Below are positions 10,728-21,256 of a stretch of DNA of 64,000 nt, one piece after another. Each line of letters starts with the position of its first letter. Positions within the stretch are counted from its first letter, which is position 1. Below the pieces are notes generated by a model. That model was not told the DNA's origin. It ran no database searches and worked only from the letters and a program-made list of their open reading frames with translations. Source of the DNA: Tricholoma matsutake (Eukaryota; Basidiomycota; Agaricomycetes; Agaricales; Tricholomataceae); contig AP026540.1 of NCBI GenBank assembly GCA_026075535.2, forward strand, positions 3,472,001 to 3,536,000, read 5' to 3'. The position numbers and the translations under genes are program-made.

Positions 10728-11185
10728 TATTCTTCACTGGAATCTGGTACCTGAGGATCAAGGTGATGCCCCATTACGTAACTCACGGAGTTTAAAGTTC
10801 GTTTACCCAAGTCAAATGGCAAGAGGTCTGATTGTGGCGACGCTCTGGCCCGCTTCCTGTAGCACCGCGTGCGACCCTCTCTAGCACTGCATGCTTGCTC
10901 TTACGACTTTGCACCGTGTGCACGCACCAGTCACCGTTACACTGGCTGCACAGCAAGATACATCTGGGGAGGTATCATGTCAGTATTGTAGAAGTATTCT
11001 TAATACTGTCATCATACTCACCAAGAGATATTTTGCCAGTATTCATACCAATCTAAGATACTACTTGAGTACCTTCAGTACTGTCAAAATACTTCTGGCA
11101 AAGTCTGTTGACAATATTAATATTAGGAATACTGTCAGGGTACTTCCACAGTACTTCTCCAGCAGTATTGTGCCTTGCACCCAGT
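10728..11185. other. Upstream region of the phosphatase and an AGTACTGTCA-rich repeat patch
   Basis: The first 100-150 bp probably hold the promoter of the minus-strand phosphatase; no clear TATA box is seen. From about 10975 to 11170 short words AGTA(C/T)TGTCA and AATACTTCT recur on both strands at least eight times. This suggests a small degenerate MITE or an internally repeated element. CpG density drops from here to the right, marking the edge of the host island. Confidence 0.4.
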
Positions 11186-11671
11186 GTTAGATCTACTTAC
11201 ACACAACAATGTTTCACACTGAACCTTAGTCTGGGCCACGTCATGTGCTGCAACCCCCTATTCCTAGTGAGATGTGTGAGCCACAGAGACATTGTTTCAG
11301 TGTCTTCCTTCTCACTCTCTCCTAGGTAAGGGGTTCTCTTTAGCATTTCTCTCTGCTTCTCACTCTCTCCTACTAGCATCGTCACTCTGTGTATCTGATT
11401 TATATTTTTGTACTTAAAATCTACACATTGTTCCTCACATGACGAGTGATGTGCATGCAGCCTACTTTGGACAAACAGTTGTACCAGAAGAGGATGGATC
11501 CACCCAAACTGATCCTGCAAGATTGTCTCAGGGATGTGGTACAGGTAACTGATCATCACAAAAGGCCCTTACTACTGGAACAGTTGAGCATGGACCTAAC
11601 ACCCCTGCTGGTAACTGAGATGGGGGGAGATCACCTCCAACTGCACCTGGACAAGGCCCAACTACTGATGA
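11186..11671 (+). mobile_element. Retroelement-like leader and 5' part of a small ORF
   Basis: The sequence starts with TGTTAGATCTACTTACACAC, which has the TG start of an LTR, and contains TTTATATTTTTG near 11399. An ATG at 11439 opens a frame (MTSDVHAAYFGQTVVPEEDG) with two TGA stops. Across R0, one copy of the 8-bp duplication restores the frame PTTDEDLFRASLVSKMDDLV, so 20377-20607 is its continuation. Low certainty on class: a retrotransposon ORF1/gag-like product is the best guess. Confidence 0.4.
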
Positions 11672-12221
11672 TGATGCTCAACCTGTAAACTTAACCAAAA
11701 CACCCAACAAGTGTCTTAGGAGATATAACTTGAGTCAGAGGAAGGGTGCACTGAATATCACCACACTAAGCCAGGAGGTGTATATGAGGTGTGAAGATCT
11801 GTGAAGATGTTCGAAGTGCTATGAAGCACTACAAAGTGGTGTGAAGGAGTCTGGGGGGACACAAAGTGAGTTTGAGAGAGGTAGACAATGTGGACGATGT
11901 TGAAGGGTGATAGGATACAATAATGATGATGTGCAATAATGATGATAGATGATGTAGACAATGTGTGATAGCTTTGAGGAGCTAGTACGATGTTTGAAGA
12001 AGTTTGTGATGATTCGCAGAACTTAGCGCTAAGACAAAAAGCTGTGACCCAAAAGTAGAACCCTTGAATCAGATGATATACGAGAGGTGAAGACAATTTT
12101 TTTCTTGGAAAGGGTAGATAATACAAGGTTATATAAGTTTTGAAGAGATAGTACCAAAAAGGAAAAGTGACCATGAGGCCAACATGCAGTAATTTACACT
12201 CCCCCATATGTTCTGCATGGA

Positions 12222-12415
12222 CTACATGGAGTCACACAGACTATGCGGAGTCCATACTAGTCCACACAGACTATGCAGAGTCCATACTAGTCCACACGGA
12301 CTATGCAGAGTCCATACTAGTCCACACGGACTATGCAGAGTCCATACTAGTCCACACAGACTATGTGGAATCTGTGCTAGTCCATGCAGACTGTGCAGAA
12401 TCCATGCTATCAAGT
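12222..12415 (+). repeat. 30-bp tandem array in the left arm of TBE copy 2
   Basis: About six units of a 30-bp sequence built on CACACAGACTATGCAGAGTC + CATACTAGTC are arranged head to tail, the last more diverged (CATGCAGACTGTGCAGAATC). The unit is partly self-complementary. Related words (TCCATGCAGATCCATGTGG) fill the right arm at 19790-19940 without strict periodicity. The long ORFs here are shadows of the 30-bp period, which is a multiple of three. Confidence 0.9.
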
Positions 12416-12484
12416 TAACATCTTATGAGTTCCAAGCTTTTCAGACTGTATGAAAGTCATGAAGTGCCTACAAAATAAGATTGT

Positions 12485-12570
12485 GCAGAGCAAGGATTGA
12501 ACTTAAGACCTCAGGTTACCATCACATAACAAACAAGCATGCTCAGCCAGTTGAGCCACAGGAGAATTAT
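12485..12570 (-). promoter_or_regulatory. tRNA-like pol III module, left arm of TBE copy 2
   Basis: On the minus strand, box A TGGCTCAACTGG is at 12547-12558 and box B GTTCAATCC at 12494-12502. The longer gap between boxes would fit a tRNA with an extra arm or intron. It points outward, toward the element end at 12187. It is similar to the module at 43890-43975, and both differ in isotype from the right-arm modules. Confidence 0.55.
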
Positions 12571-12719
12571 TTGTTACTAATATAAAGTTTATTTATGACA
12601 CTCAAAACTCAAACTCAAACTCAATTACTTATTTAAACCCTCTCGAAGGAGGTGCATTGTTATATATTTAAAATCAAATAAATTTTATTAGCTAAAGAGG
12701 GTACTATAATTATATTAAA

Positions 12720-12850
12720 AACCCCTCGCATTCAGCGTGAGAGTCAAAAAAAACAAAAATCCCTCCCCACACAAAACATGGGGGAGGGGCAATGCAATAT
12801 TTACATAACACAACTAAACCCCTGTGTTGAATGCGAGGGGAGGGCAACAA
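12720..12850. repeat. Hairpin ladder of TBE copy 2
   Basis: Three short GC-rich inverted repeats follow one another in AT-rich linkers: CCCCTCGCATT...GTGAGAG, CCCTCCCCACAC...GGGGGAGGGG and CCCCTGTGTTGAATGCGAGGGG. The same arrangement with similar words is at 44050-44320 in the other TBE. No coding potential. The stems retain CpG although flanks are CpG-poor. Confidence 0.7.
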
Positions 12851-14273
12851 TTATAAATAAAAAACAAAATCCCCTCACCACCCCATGAGCAGTGGCTTGC
12901 AGCGGTGGGATGGGGCGCTCAGGTTGTCCTGGGTGGGTGGTGTGTCATCTGTCACTGTGGTTCCCGGTCGTTCTCCTTTTCATTGTGCCCATGCTATTGC
13001 ACCCCGTATTCACCCCATGAGTAGTTGCTCATGGTGGTAGTTGGGGGTGCTGCTGCTCCTTATCACCCTCGCCTCTCGCACCATCTCCACCCCATAAGCA
13101 GTTGCTTGCAGCAGTGGGAGGGGGTGCTGGTTGTCCTGGGTGTTGTTTCCTGGCCTCACCATCATCATCTATCCTTGTTGTTGTTGTCTGTCATGGTTGG
13201 CAGCTGTGCTTCACATTCTGGGGGTTCTGGTGCTGGTAGGTGGTGGTGGTGGTTGTTGTTGACTGCACACACTCACGATCCACCCTATGAGCAGGCTCGC
13301 AGGTGTGGGGTGGGTGTGTTGTCCATTTCAGGGGTCTCCTAGTTCAGAGGGGTCAGTGACATAGCATGTGAGGGAGGTAGGTGGGTGCTTACCAGGTGGA
13401 TATCCTGCTTTGCAGGTCTCCCAGTACCCCTCTGCCATCTCCTACCCCTGATTGAAAGCCTCACATCCTGTTTGGATGGGGAGGAGGGGTTGGCACAGGT
13501 GTTGTTGGGTCTGTGTTGTCTTGCATCAGTCCATCGTTACCAGTAGATTAGAACCTAGAGAACAAAAGAAACAAGTCAGTTAGTTTATAAAAACAAAAAG
13601 CAAATGAAAAAAAACTTATGTGGGCCCACATTCTGTCCAGTTGGCTCATTTGCAGGTTGTAGGTGGGTTGTCAGCATGATGTGGCTGGTGTACAAGGGGG
13701 TGGGGTGCTTACATGGTGTATCCATCCCCCTCATCCATCGTCGTTGTGCCCTGGCACTCTCTTTATGGGCCATTGTCAAGACTGATTTTCTCGACTGGAT
13801 TTCTGATCATTTTCCCTTCCTGGCTGCCTTGCATCACAGCCCACCTGCTATCAGTAGCACTGTCTAGAGTTGAAATTCTCTCATTTCCAATTCAAGGAAA
13901 TGGTTTCAGGATATTTGCCTCGGAGGCCATTTTCCAAATTATCACAGCCTCAGAAACTCCAATCGCCTCCAGACTTTAGTATATAAGCTAGCTACTTTTG
14001 TCTTGTATTAGCCAGTTTGTAAATTCAACCAAGTCACCCACCTAATTCCAACCCAATTATGCTCCAAATATTCTCTGAAGTTTATCTCGAACTTTAGCTC
14101 ATCCTCTCTGGGAATTCCCTGGACCTCTGATCTTCCTCTTTACCTTTGTCTTGAAATTAGGACACTTGACGAGGAGAAGGGCACAACTTCTTATAAGCTG
14201 AAGCCAAGTCCTTTCTGTCCCCACACTTGGTATGGCACTTCAAGTAAACCTTGCCCCGGAATCCTGTTGGGTT

Positions 14274-14712
14274 TATAAGGGCAACCTCAGCCTCTAGCAA
14301 AGGGAAATCTGAAGTTAAAATTATACTACATATTACAGGGATTGGGGGCGCACCTAGCAAAGGGAAATCTGAAGAGAAAACTCTAAGGATCCCTTTGCCA
14401 ATGCCCAGTATATGTGAAGACTGCAACAATCAAATAATAATCTAGAAATAGAAAAGGTGGAGATAGGCAGATCAAGGCCACCAAATGACATCATACCAAG
14501 GGGTAGATGTTGGAAGGGGTGCTCTGCCTCTAAATATAAAACTGTCAACATGCACAAATGTGATAGAAGAAAGGGAAATTAGTAATAAAATCTGGAAAAA
14601 TCATAGAAAATGAAGAATAGAAGGAAATGAAGTGAGGAAAAATATAGGACAAATGTAAAAAATAGAAGAAACATACAGGGCACCCCCCCGAGTCCCCCCT
14701 AGTTCCCTTACA
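14274..14712 (-). repeat. 3' LTR of chromovirus X (439 bp)
   Basis: Read on the minus strand it runs from TGTAAGGG to CCCTTATA. It contains two copies of AGCAAAGGGAAATC on the plus strand (near 14300 and 14360). The 61 bp from one to the next are absent from the partner LTR, so slippage or recombination between the direct repeats accounts for the length difference. GAAAACTCT at 14376-14384 is the segment matched by the primer-binding site. Confidence 0.93.
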
Positions 14713-14807
14713 CTACCCCCTCTCTAAGATGCATTGCCCTGATGCATTCAAAATCGCATATGACCAAAGTCAGTGACTTGAATGCGATGTGGTGCAGCAG
14801 TGTGCCA

Positions 14808-15677
14808 TCAGTGGAATTCCTTGACTAACTGAGAGGCATTCACATTGGACTCTTCGACCCATGAGTTCTCCTCATACCCATAACCCTTCCAATGCACCAA
14901 GTACTGGAGTTTCCCTCGACGCAACTGGCTGTCCAAGATTGACTCGACTTCAAACTGGGGTTCTCCCTCGATCACTGTAGGTGGTGGTGGTGGATGTGAA
15001 TGGCATCCCAGGAATGGATCTGGGGGAGCTGGAAGGAGTTTGATGACATGGAAGACTGGGTGGAGTCTGGACATGGAGGCTGGGAGACATAGACAATAGG
15101 CATGTGTTCCAACACACTTGACAATGGGGAAAGGTCCCAGGAAGTGATGAGCAAGTTTCTTGGACAGACACACAGTGGAGATGTCACTGGAGTCAAGATA
15201 AACTTGATCACCAACCTTGTACTGAGGGGTCAGAGAATGGCATTGGTTGTAAAAGCACGCCATGTCGTCCTTTGCCTTTGCCTCCTCCAAGCTATCCCGC
15301 ATGTGTTTTGTGAACTCATTCACTGTCTCAATGTGTGAGGGAGTTTGGCAAGGTTCAAATCCCATGCGTGGATGTTGTCCAGTGTCTAAGAGGAAAGGGG
15401 TCTGTTGAGTGGAAGCATGGACATGGTTGTTGTATCCAAACTTGGCCAAGGGGAGAAGATCATCCCAATTGTCCTGGTGCTCATTGACAAAGATGCAGAT
15501 GTACTGCTCCAGTTCCTGGTTGACTTGCTCAGTCTGGCCATCACTTTGTGGGTGATAGGTGGTCAAAACAAGGAGTTTAATCCCCAGAAGTTGGTACAGC
15601 TCACAAGTGAACTCTGCAATGAACTGAGGGCCATGGTCAGAGAGGAAGGCACCAGGAAGTCCATGTAATTTCCACAC
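14808..15677 (-). pseudogene. Integrase C-terminal half and chromodomain of X
   Basis: The frame begins WKLHGLPGAFLSDHGPQF, which holds the second catalytic Asp of the integrase core. QSDGQTEQVNQELEQYI follows, with the catalytic Glu. The C-terminal domain (YKVGDQVYLDSSDI) and a chromodomain (FEVESILDSQLRRGKLQYLV, HWKGYGYEENSWVEESNV) end the protein near 14808. The chromodomain would tether integration to modified chromatin. This segment has no stop, but the upstream part carries lesions. Confidence 0.85.
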
Positions 15678-15692
15678 ATGGTGGAGATAGAG

Positions 15693-16815
15693 TCAGGCAG
15701 CACCCAGAGTGCTGATAGTGGTGTGAGTGGGAATGAAGTGAGCGCATTTTCCCACTGAATCAACTGTGCACATCACCGCATCAAACCCATTCGACTCTGG
15801 CAACTCCACCACAAAGTTGACACTGACAACATCCCAATGACTCTCTGGAACAGGAAGAGGGTGTAGCTTGCCAATGGGTTTGCGATGAGGAATCTTGGTG
15901 CATAAGCAAAGGTCACAAGTATGACAATACTGACCAATGAGTCGTGACATTTGTGGCCACCAATAATTCTGTGAGGTGAGCTCCAAGGTCTTCCAGCATC
16001 CAGGATGACCAGCAATCTGTGAGTCATGGTGTTGGGATATGATGTGCTGGTGAAGGTCTGGGTCATTGGGGACATAGATGCAATCCCTGAAATACAACAA
16101 GTCCTCCTTTTCAGCCCACTCTGCCGCACGCAAGGAAAGGGTGGATCCCTTCCTCAGCTCTTTAACGGCTCGGGCAACAACATCCTCATATAAACTGCTA
16201 TGGTTTGCACAACAAATGTCACATAGGATGTCCCACTCCTTGCCCTGGGGTGCGATGCCTTCCAGTGCCTGAATGGTGAACAGGTCTGGCTGCAACAACA
16301 CAGTGTTTTGATTGTCATCGCTGCCATCCCCATGGTCTGCACATTGTGAGAGGGCATTGGTCTTCCCCATGCTGCGACCCAGACAGTGGTGCAAGGAGAA
16401 GTCGAATCTGGATAGATACAGGGACCAATGAGCTTGACAACAGTTCAATTTCTTGGCCATCATAAAGTACTTGAGATTCTTGTGATCCATCTGGAGACTG
16501 CTGAGACAATATGGCGCCCATCGCAAAGTCAGAACTGTTGGCTTCTACACAAAAGGGGCATGAATCATCAGCAAAGGTAAGAATGGGAGCAGAAGTGACC
16601 ATCTCCTTAAGCTTTTCAAATGCCTCCTGTTGTGCATTATCCCACCTCCATGCCTCCTTTCCGGTGAGGCATTGGGATATGTTTGATGTAGCACACACCT
16701 TGTGTGATAGATGAATCGCAGTGTAGAAGATCCGATCACCTTCCTCCACTTCCTCTGGCTCCTCCTCATCATCATCTGAGTCCGGCATCAGATCAGGAAC
16801 CCCTTCTAACTCCAC
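15693..16815 (-). pseudogene. RNase H remnant and integrase N-terminal part of X
   Basis: An acidic linker (DSDDDEEEPEEVEEGDRIFY) leads directly into WRWDNAQQEAFEKLKEMVTS, which normally follows RT, so the RT core is deleted. A second gap joins GAILSQQSPDG to DHKNLKYFMMAKKLN, removing the middle of RNase H and shifting frame. The integrase finger (HHDSQIAGHPGCWKT, then CHTCDLCL) is intact. The first catalytic residue of integrase reads VSVNFVVELP, Asn instead of the expected Asp (codon at 15816-15818). Confidence 0.85.
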
Positions 16816-16857
16816 TTTAGGTATAGGCAGGGGTCCAGCATGACACTTCTGAGTACA

Positions 16858-18098
16858 TCATATTGAGGCCCTTTGTCCATGACGTTCTTGTCTGGCTTCC
16901 ATGAAACAAGTGTGACAGTGGGATGGACACCGGCTCATTGTAACCTCCCCAGTACACCAGTTGACCTCTGGGTTATGGTCTCGAAGCCACACATAGCCCA
17001 AAATCACCTTCTGCTTTCCCAATTGAGTGACAGCAAAAAGGGCACACTCATTATGATCTTTGTAATGGAGGACCAGGTCTACAACCTCTCGAATGGCACC
17101 AGCTTCATTTGGGGACCCATCCACATTATAAACAGGTATTGGACATGAGTGTTCAGGAGCTATTGTTGTGCAAGATGGGCATCAATGAAGAGACCAGTTG
17201 CACCAGAGTCCAGGAGTGCAGAGACACTGAGTATCTGTCCAGTGTCAGTAGTCTGTAGTTCAATTGCTAGGTTCAAGGAATGTGTAGAGGGAGTGGATGC
17301 AACAATATATTTGTGTGGTAGTTTGCGCTCCCATGATTTAATTTTGGGGTGTGGAGCAGAGGGAGAGATGGGAAGAGCAGGTATGTCTTCAGCCAACTTC
17401 AAAGGGTCAGAGAGGGGAACAGTCATGGAAATAGATTCATTCTCTGGGGATTCAACTGACAAAACTTCAAAGTGGTTATGGACAGGCAGTGAGGGTGTAC
17501 AATCTTCTGACTTGATCTCCTCTGCACCCTGATCCTTCGCTTCCTTGACATCTACAAGTGCCAACAGGTCTTGGAGGAGTTCATCTTGCCCCTCAGGGTT
17601 GAGCATGCAGATATCCTGACAATGGGGACACACTCCAGCCCTGTGCTCAGTTTCTCCACATTGGTAGCAGGGATCCAACCTATGCGCACAGCTGTGGGCC
17701 ACATCAACATCCATTGGTACCGGGACATTGATGGCTGGTGTGGGAGTCTGATGGACAGGAATGGGGTTATGGCAGGGAAGGGTTTGATTGAAGGTGTAGG
17801 GCACATGAGTGGTAGTTGGAGCACAGAGTGCAGCATTAAACACCACATTCGTGAGTTGGTTCTCATCACAGAGTGAAGCAGCTTCATACCAAGCATAGAT
17901 ATCATCGTCTGCCGGGTGCCCTTCCAACATCTGTGCAATCTGGTCCTGAATTTCTTGATTGAGGCCCCATCTGAACTTCACCACCACTGGTAGCCCACTC
18001 CCATATCCTGCCATGTCCACCAAATCCTTAAACTCATCAATATAATTGTCCACAGATCGACATGCCTGATGGTAAGAGGATGACTCGAGCTGTGTCAC
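16858..18098 (-). pseudogene. gag C-terminus, zinc knuckle and protease of X
   Basis: The frame contains the gag helices (YIDEFKDLVDMAGYGSG), a zinc knuckle CYQCGETEHRAGVC and the retropepsin active site LLDSGATGLFIDAHLAQQ near 17160-17215. A frame change at about 17150 leads to the second protease block VILGYVWLRDHNPEVNW (about 16980). Protease type and order match element E at 35520-35800. Confidence 0.85.
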
Positions 18099-18211
18099 TG
18101 CTCAGTGGCGCTTGTTGAGGGGACAAAAGTGGTGTACAAACTCTGCCCGAAAGTCACCCCAAGTGGAGAAAGGTAGAGAATCAAGCTCTTTAGTTTGGCG
18201 CAGAATATGGT

Positions 18212-18679
18212 CTAGGCACATTCAGATTTAATGTATGTGAAGGCCCAATAAATTTTTGCACCCTCATTGACAAATTGATGCAACTGGAGACTGATGTACA
18301 ACTCACAGAAATTAAGGAATGCACCCCCCTGTGCACATGCACCATTAAATTTGGCGGGGGGAGACGGTTTGATCTGGGCACACTCCTTAGTGGGCACATT
18401 TGGCTGCACATCATTGTTGGGCTCACTTGGAGTCGCAACGGGGGGAATATTGGTCATAGAGTTAGTCTGGAGGGTCCTGATGAAGTTTTCAATTGTAGAT
18501 TTAAGTGAATCAATTTGTGTGCATATTCTGGTAACGTTGCTTTCAAGCACATCGAGGCGCTCTGATGTGTCCATCATCCATGTCGCTAGGGGGCACGTTT
18601 GGTGAAAATGGTGGTGCACTAAAGGCGGGACTGTTGGGAATGGTGTGTAGGGAGTCTGTGGAGCTTTGGGAAGTGTCAT
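18212..18679 (-). pseudogene. gag N-terminus of X
   Basis: It starts at a Met (18679) followed by a proline-rich stretch (PQTPYTPFPTVPPLVHHHF), a coiled coil (LDVLESNVTRICTQIDSLKS) and a region with IKPSPPAKFNGACAQGG typical of the start of capsid (KFDG). It breaks off near 18212 and the frame resumes at 18098. The lesions between these are indels plus a stop. Confidence 0.75.
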
Positions 18680-18734
18680 CCACTCTGTACCTGCCTATCT
18701 TGGGCAGCACATTCACGATTTTGGGCCTTAGGAG

Positions 18735-18743
18735 AGAGTTTTC
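18735..18743 (-). promoter_or_regulatory. Self-complementary primer-binding site of X
   Basis: Immediately inside the 5' LTR the minus strand reads GTC then GAAAACTCT. The LTR carries the complement, AGAGTTTTC, at minus-strand 18797-18789, about 30 nt after a TATATACTG-like box, where the transcript should start. This is the layout of Tf1-type self-priming. Here 9 nt match. Confidence 0.6.
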
Positions 18744-18746
18744 GAC

Positions 18747-19124
18747 TATAAGGGCAACCTCAGCCTCTAGCAAAGGGAAATCCAAAGAGAAAACTCTAAG
18801 GATCCCTTTGCCAATGCCCAGTATATGTGAAGACTGCAAAAATCAAATAATAATCTAAAAATAGAAAAGATGGAGATAGGCAGATCAAGGCTGCCAAATG
18901 ACATCATACCAAGGGGTAGATGTCAGAAGGGGTGCTCCACCTCTAAATATAAAACTGTCAACATGCACAAATGTGATAGAAAGGGAAATTAGTAATAAAA
19001 TCTGGAAAAATCATAGAAAATGAAGAATAGAAGGAAATGAAGTGAGGAAAAATATAGGACAAATGTAAAAAATAGAAGAAACATACAGGGCACCCCCCCC
19101 CAAGTCCCCCCTAGTCCCCTTACA
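18747..19124 (-). repeat. 5' LTR of chromovirus X (378 bp)
   Basis: Same ends as the partner at 14274-14712 but 61 bp shorter, lacking one of two AGCAAAGGGAAATC repeats. Transcription would run right to left. The plus-strand segment GAAAACTCT at 18789-18797 marks the presumed start of the transcript. Confidence 0.92.
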
Positions 19125-19613
19125 GGGTTCCCTTCCCTGCTTGATCCATCCTTATCAACTCCTACCATCCAGGTACGACCAGAAATCTGATGACTTCCTT
19201 CCTCCAGCTCAGAACTTAACAGCTATTGTCAGTGGTGGGTGTGCAGATGGGTGTGGCATGCTTGTTTCTGGGGTTTCATGCTGCTGCTAACAAAGAAAAC
19301 AAAGAAAACAAAGAAATTAGTTAAATTGAATATGAAAGAATGAAAGAAAAAACTTACTGCACATGGTGGCTCATTTGTGGCCATGGGTGGTGTTGCTGGC
19401 CCTGTGTTTGTCATTGTGGGAGTCTGTGATGATGGGGTGTTGGAGTGGGTTGGTGGGTGATGGAGTGGTGGTGGTAATAAGGGAGGGAGGGAGCTGCTGG
19501 CATCGATGGTGGTGGTGGTGAGTGATGAGCTGGCAACATCGATGATGCAGCTGTGTGCTTTGTCATACAAAGCCAAACAGCGGTATGTAGTTGCATTGAT
19601 AGCAACACCATAT

Positions 19614-19700
19614 CACTGGCTGCATAGTGTAATGGTAATATGTCCCTGTACTTTATTAGTTAATAATGAGGCTACAAGTTCAAATATCTTTCATGTCATT
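19614..19700 (+). promoter_or_regulatory. tRNA-like pol III module, right arm of TBE copy 2
   Basis: A tRNA-like start with TGCATAGTGTAATGG (19621-19635, box A-like) is followed by GTTCAAATA (19678-19686, box B). The box A type with TAATGG differs from the modules in the other arms, suggesting derivation from a different tRNA. It points to the element end at 19964. Confidence 0.5.
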
Positions 19701-20376
19701 ATTTTGCTAAGCCCAAATGGTCTGTTTGAATGCATGCAGACTGTCCTTGCTGGTCCAACCTGGTTGATCATGGATGCAGATGGTCAAAATCCATGGAATC
19801 TGAGTAAAATCCACAGAATCCATGTTAGTCTGCATGGATCCATGTGGACTGTCACACCCTGTTGCACAGCTAAAATGGTTCATTGCATGGATTGCAAATC
19901 TGTGCATAGTCCATGCAGATCCATGTGGATCCACACAGAATATATGGGGGAGTGTAAAGACCTCCCAACATGAGGCAGTAGAAAAGGTGTCCAAATCACA
20001 AAATAAATGAGAAATGATGTGAAAGAAAATGTGCAAAGTCATAATATCAAAGTCCTTTGTCCTGTTATTCCACTAAATCATGGATATGTCAAAAAACACC
20101 ACAATGCATCCTAAAATGCAAGCTGCCTTGTCTGCACATGTCCAGTGTGCTCAACATGTGTCATGTCAATGTGTAGGAGGTGTGCTGGGTGTGTCTGAAG
20201 GGTGGTGCAACTGGAGTACAGTGGCTGGAGGCATTCAAAGTGTTGCAAAGTGTTTTGAAGGCATTTCATGGGTTCTAAGATGTCTGTACATGTTTGCAGG
20301 GATATGTGGTGCCAATGGGGAGGTGTCAGATTATGTGGAAACCTTCCCAGAGCTTGAAGTGCAAGGTGGACTTATC

Positions 20377-20607
20377 ACTGATGAAGACCTCTTCAGGGCC
20401 AGTCTTGTCTCAAAGATGGATGACCTTGTTGAGGACTTCAGGAGAGAAAAAACTTCAAGAATGGAGACCCTATATCAGATCTTAGAAATCTTGCACAAGG
20501 CAAAACTTGATGAACCAGCCAGAAAAGCCACCCTTGAGGACCTGAACACTGAGGACTGCAGGCTTGAGTCAATCAGGACCAAGAAACTTCACAAGGCATG
20601 GGAGTGA
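20377..20607 (+). pseudogene. 3' part of the ORF interrupted by R0
   Basis: The frame DEDLFRASLVSKMDDLVEDF continues through an acidic/basic helix (ETLYQILEILHKAKLDEPAR) to a stop at 20605-20607. It resembles the short helical N-terminal ORFs of basidiomycete retroelements, but I cannot name the family. Joined to 11439-11671 it would form a protein of about 150 residues that still has two stops. Confidence 0.4.
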
Positions 20608-21256
20608 TGGTGGAGAACAGTATGGGTGAGACCAATTGAACCAACCAAACATGGGTGAAGCTGAGTACCAAGTACCCACTCATCTTGCTCCTCAGATGGC
20701 TCAGACACCTAGGGAATGCACAGTGCTTTGGCGATACAACAGCTACAACAAAAGACAAGGCTCAGCACTGCAAGGATTGAGCCTGAATTGAGTGACTGAT
20801 GACTGAGTCATGTGGTTCAGGACAAAGCTAACCAAACAAGGATTTTTGCAGTGATCACTCTGAACTGTTTATTATGCAACGCACTGTAATAATAAAGTAG
20901 TATATTACCTCAGGATGGAATTAGACAGGTGGTGACTCAACATCAGGCCCTGTGAGCTTGCAAGCCAGGCCAAAAACATTGTGTCTGGGCTTTGTAAGCA
21001 CAATGTGATATTGTCGCTTCAACGTCATCTCAACACATCTCTGTCATTTACCAATGATCTTAGTTGCATCCTGATGTCAATTAATTAGTGGTCTGAGTGT
21101 TTTTGACTCTTAAGGAGCATCAGACAGCAAATCATGTTCTAGTTCCTTTTTCTCCCTGTTTTCACTCAGCACTCAACACCTGCCTGAAGTTAACACCTGC
21201 CTGAAGTTTTTCATCCTTCACTTTCAACATCCCTCACTCCTTCTCAATTGCTCGTC
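20608..21256. other. No gene recognised; possible 5' region of the tyrosine-recombinase element
   Basis: No supported frame. A small tandem duplication (AACACCTGCCTGAAGTT twice, 21174-21207) lies just before the first ORF of the tyrosine-recombinase retrotransposon. The 5' terminal repeat of that element probably lies in this stretch, but I could not define it. Confidence 0.4.

Larger units (their letters stand above)
14274..19124 (-). mobile_element. Chromovirus X, full-length but RT-deleted copy
   Basis: LTRs lie at 14274-14712 and 18747-19124, with an identical 5-bp duplication GGGTT at 14269-14273 and 19125-19129. On the minus strand the order is 5' LTR, primer-binding site complementary to the LTR itself, gag, zinc knuckle, protease, part of RNase H, integrase, chromodomain, polypurine tract (AGAGAGGGGG, near 14724) and 3' LTR. 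The RT core and the middle of RNase H are missing. It is nested in a solo LTR of B. Confidence 0.92.
13774..19221 (+). mobile_element. Solo LTR of family B, interrupted by chromovirus X
   Basis: The LTR reads TGTCAAGACTG at 13774 to CTTAACA at 19221 on the plus strand, with 13774-14273 and 19125-19221 as its two pieces. It matches the LTRs at 26730-27286 and 47730-48286. Flanking 5-mers GCCAT and GCTAT differ by one transition. A promoter-like TATATAAGC lies near 13980. No internal region of B is present, so recombination between LTRs probably removed it before X inserted. Confidence 0.8.
12187..19964. mobile_element. TBE element copy 2, tRNA-like boxes at both ends
   Basis: The ends are inverted: left CAGTAATTTACACTCCCCC and right (reverse complement) GAGGTCTTTACACTCCCCC. 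CCAACATG occurs immediately outside both ends (12179-12186 and 19965-19972), an 8-bp duplication. The sequence on either side is repeat R0, which continues across. Inside are an outward-pointing tRNA-like module at each end, a 30-bp tandem array, a ladder of GC-rich hairpins (12720-12850) and repeated GT-rich blocks. No transposase is visible. The interior is also invaded by a solo LTR and chromovirus X. Confidence 0.75.
11672..20376 (+). repeat. Repeat family R, copy R0 (split by a TBE element)
   Basis: R sequence lies at 11672-12178 and resumes at 19973-20376, ending AGGTGGACTTATC like R2. An 8-bp duplication ACTGATGA (11664-11671 and 20377-20384) flanks the whole. It is more diverged than R1-R3 but shares the start TGATGCTCAACC, the phrase TATAAC(T/A)(T/C)GAGTCAGAGGAAGG and the AAAGTGTTGCAAAG repeats. 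The host frame around it closes up when it is removed. Confidence 0.65.

Noticed and set aside
12222..12415. CRISPR-like array (30-bp units)
   Set aside because: Units abut directly with no unique spacers, and the context is eukaryotic transposon arms. The same reasoning excludes the 16-bp array at 3433-3640.
11672..20376. Repeat R as a Helitron
   Set aside because: No 5' TC / 3' CTRR ends with a terminal hairpin, and R0 shows an 8-bp duplication, which Helitrons lack.
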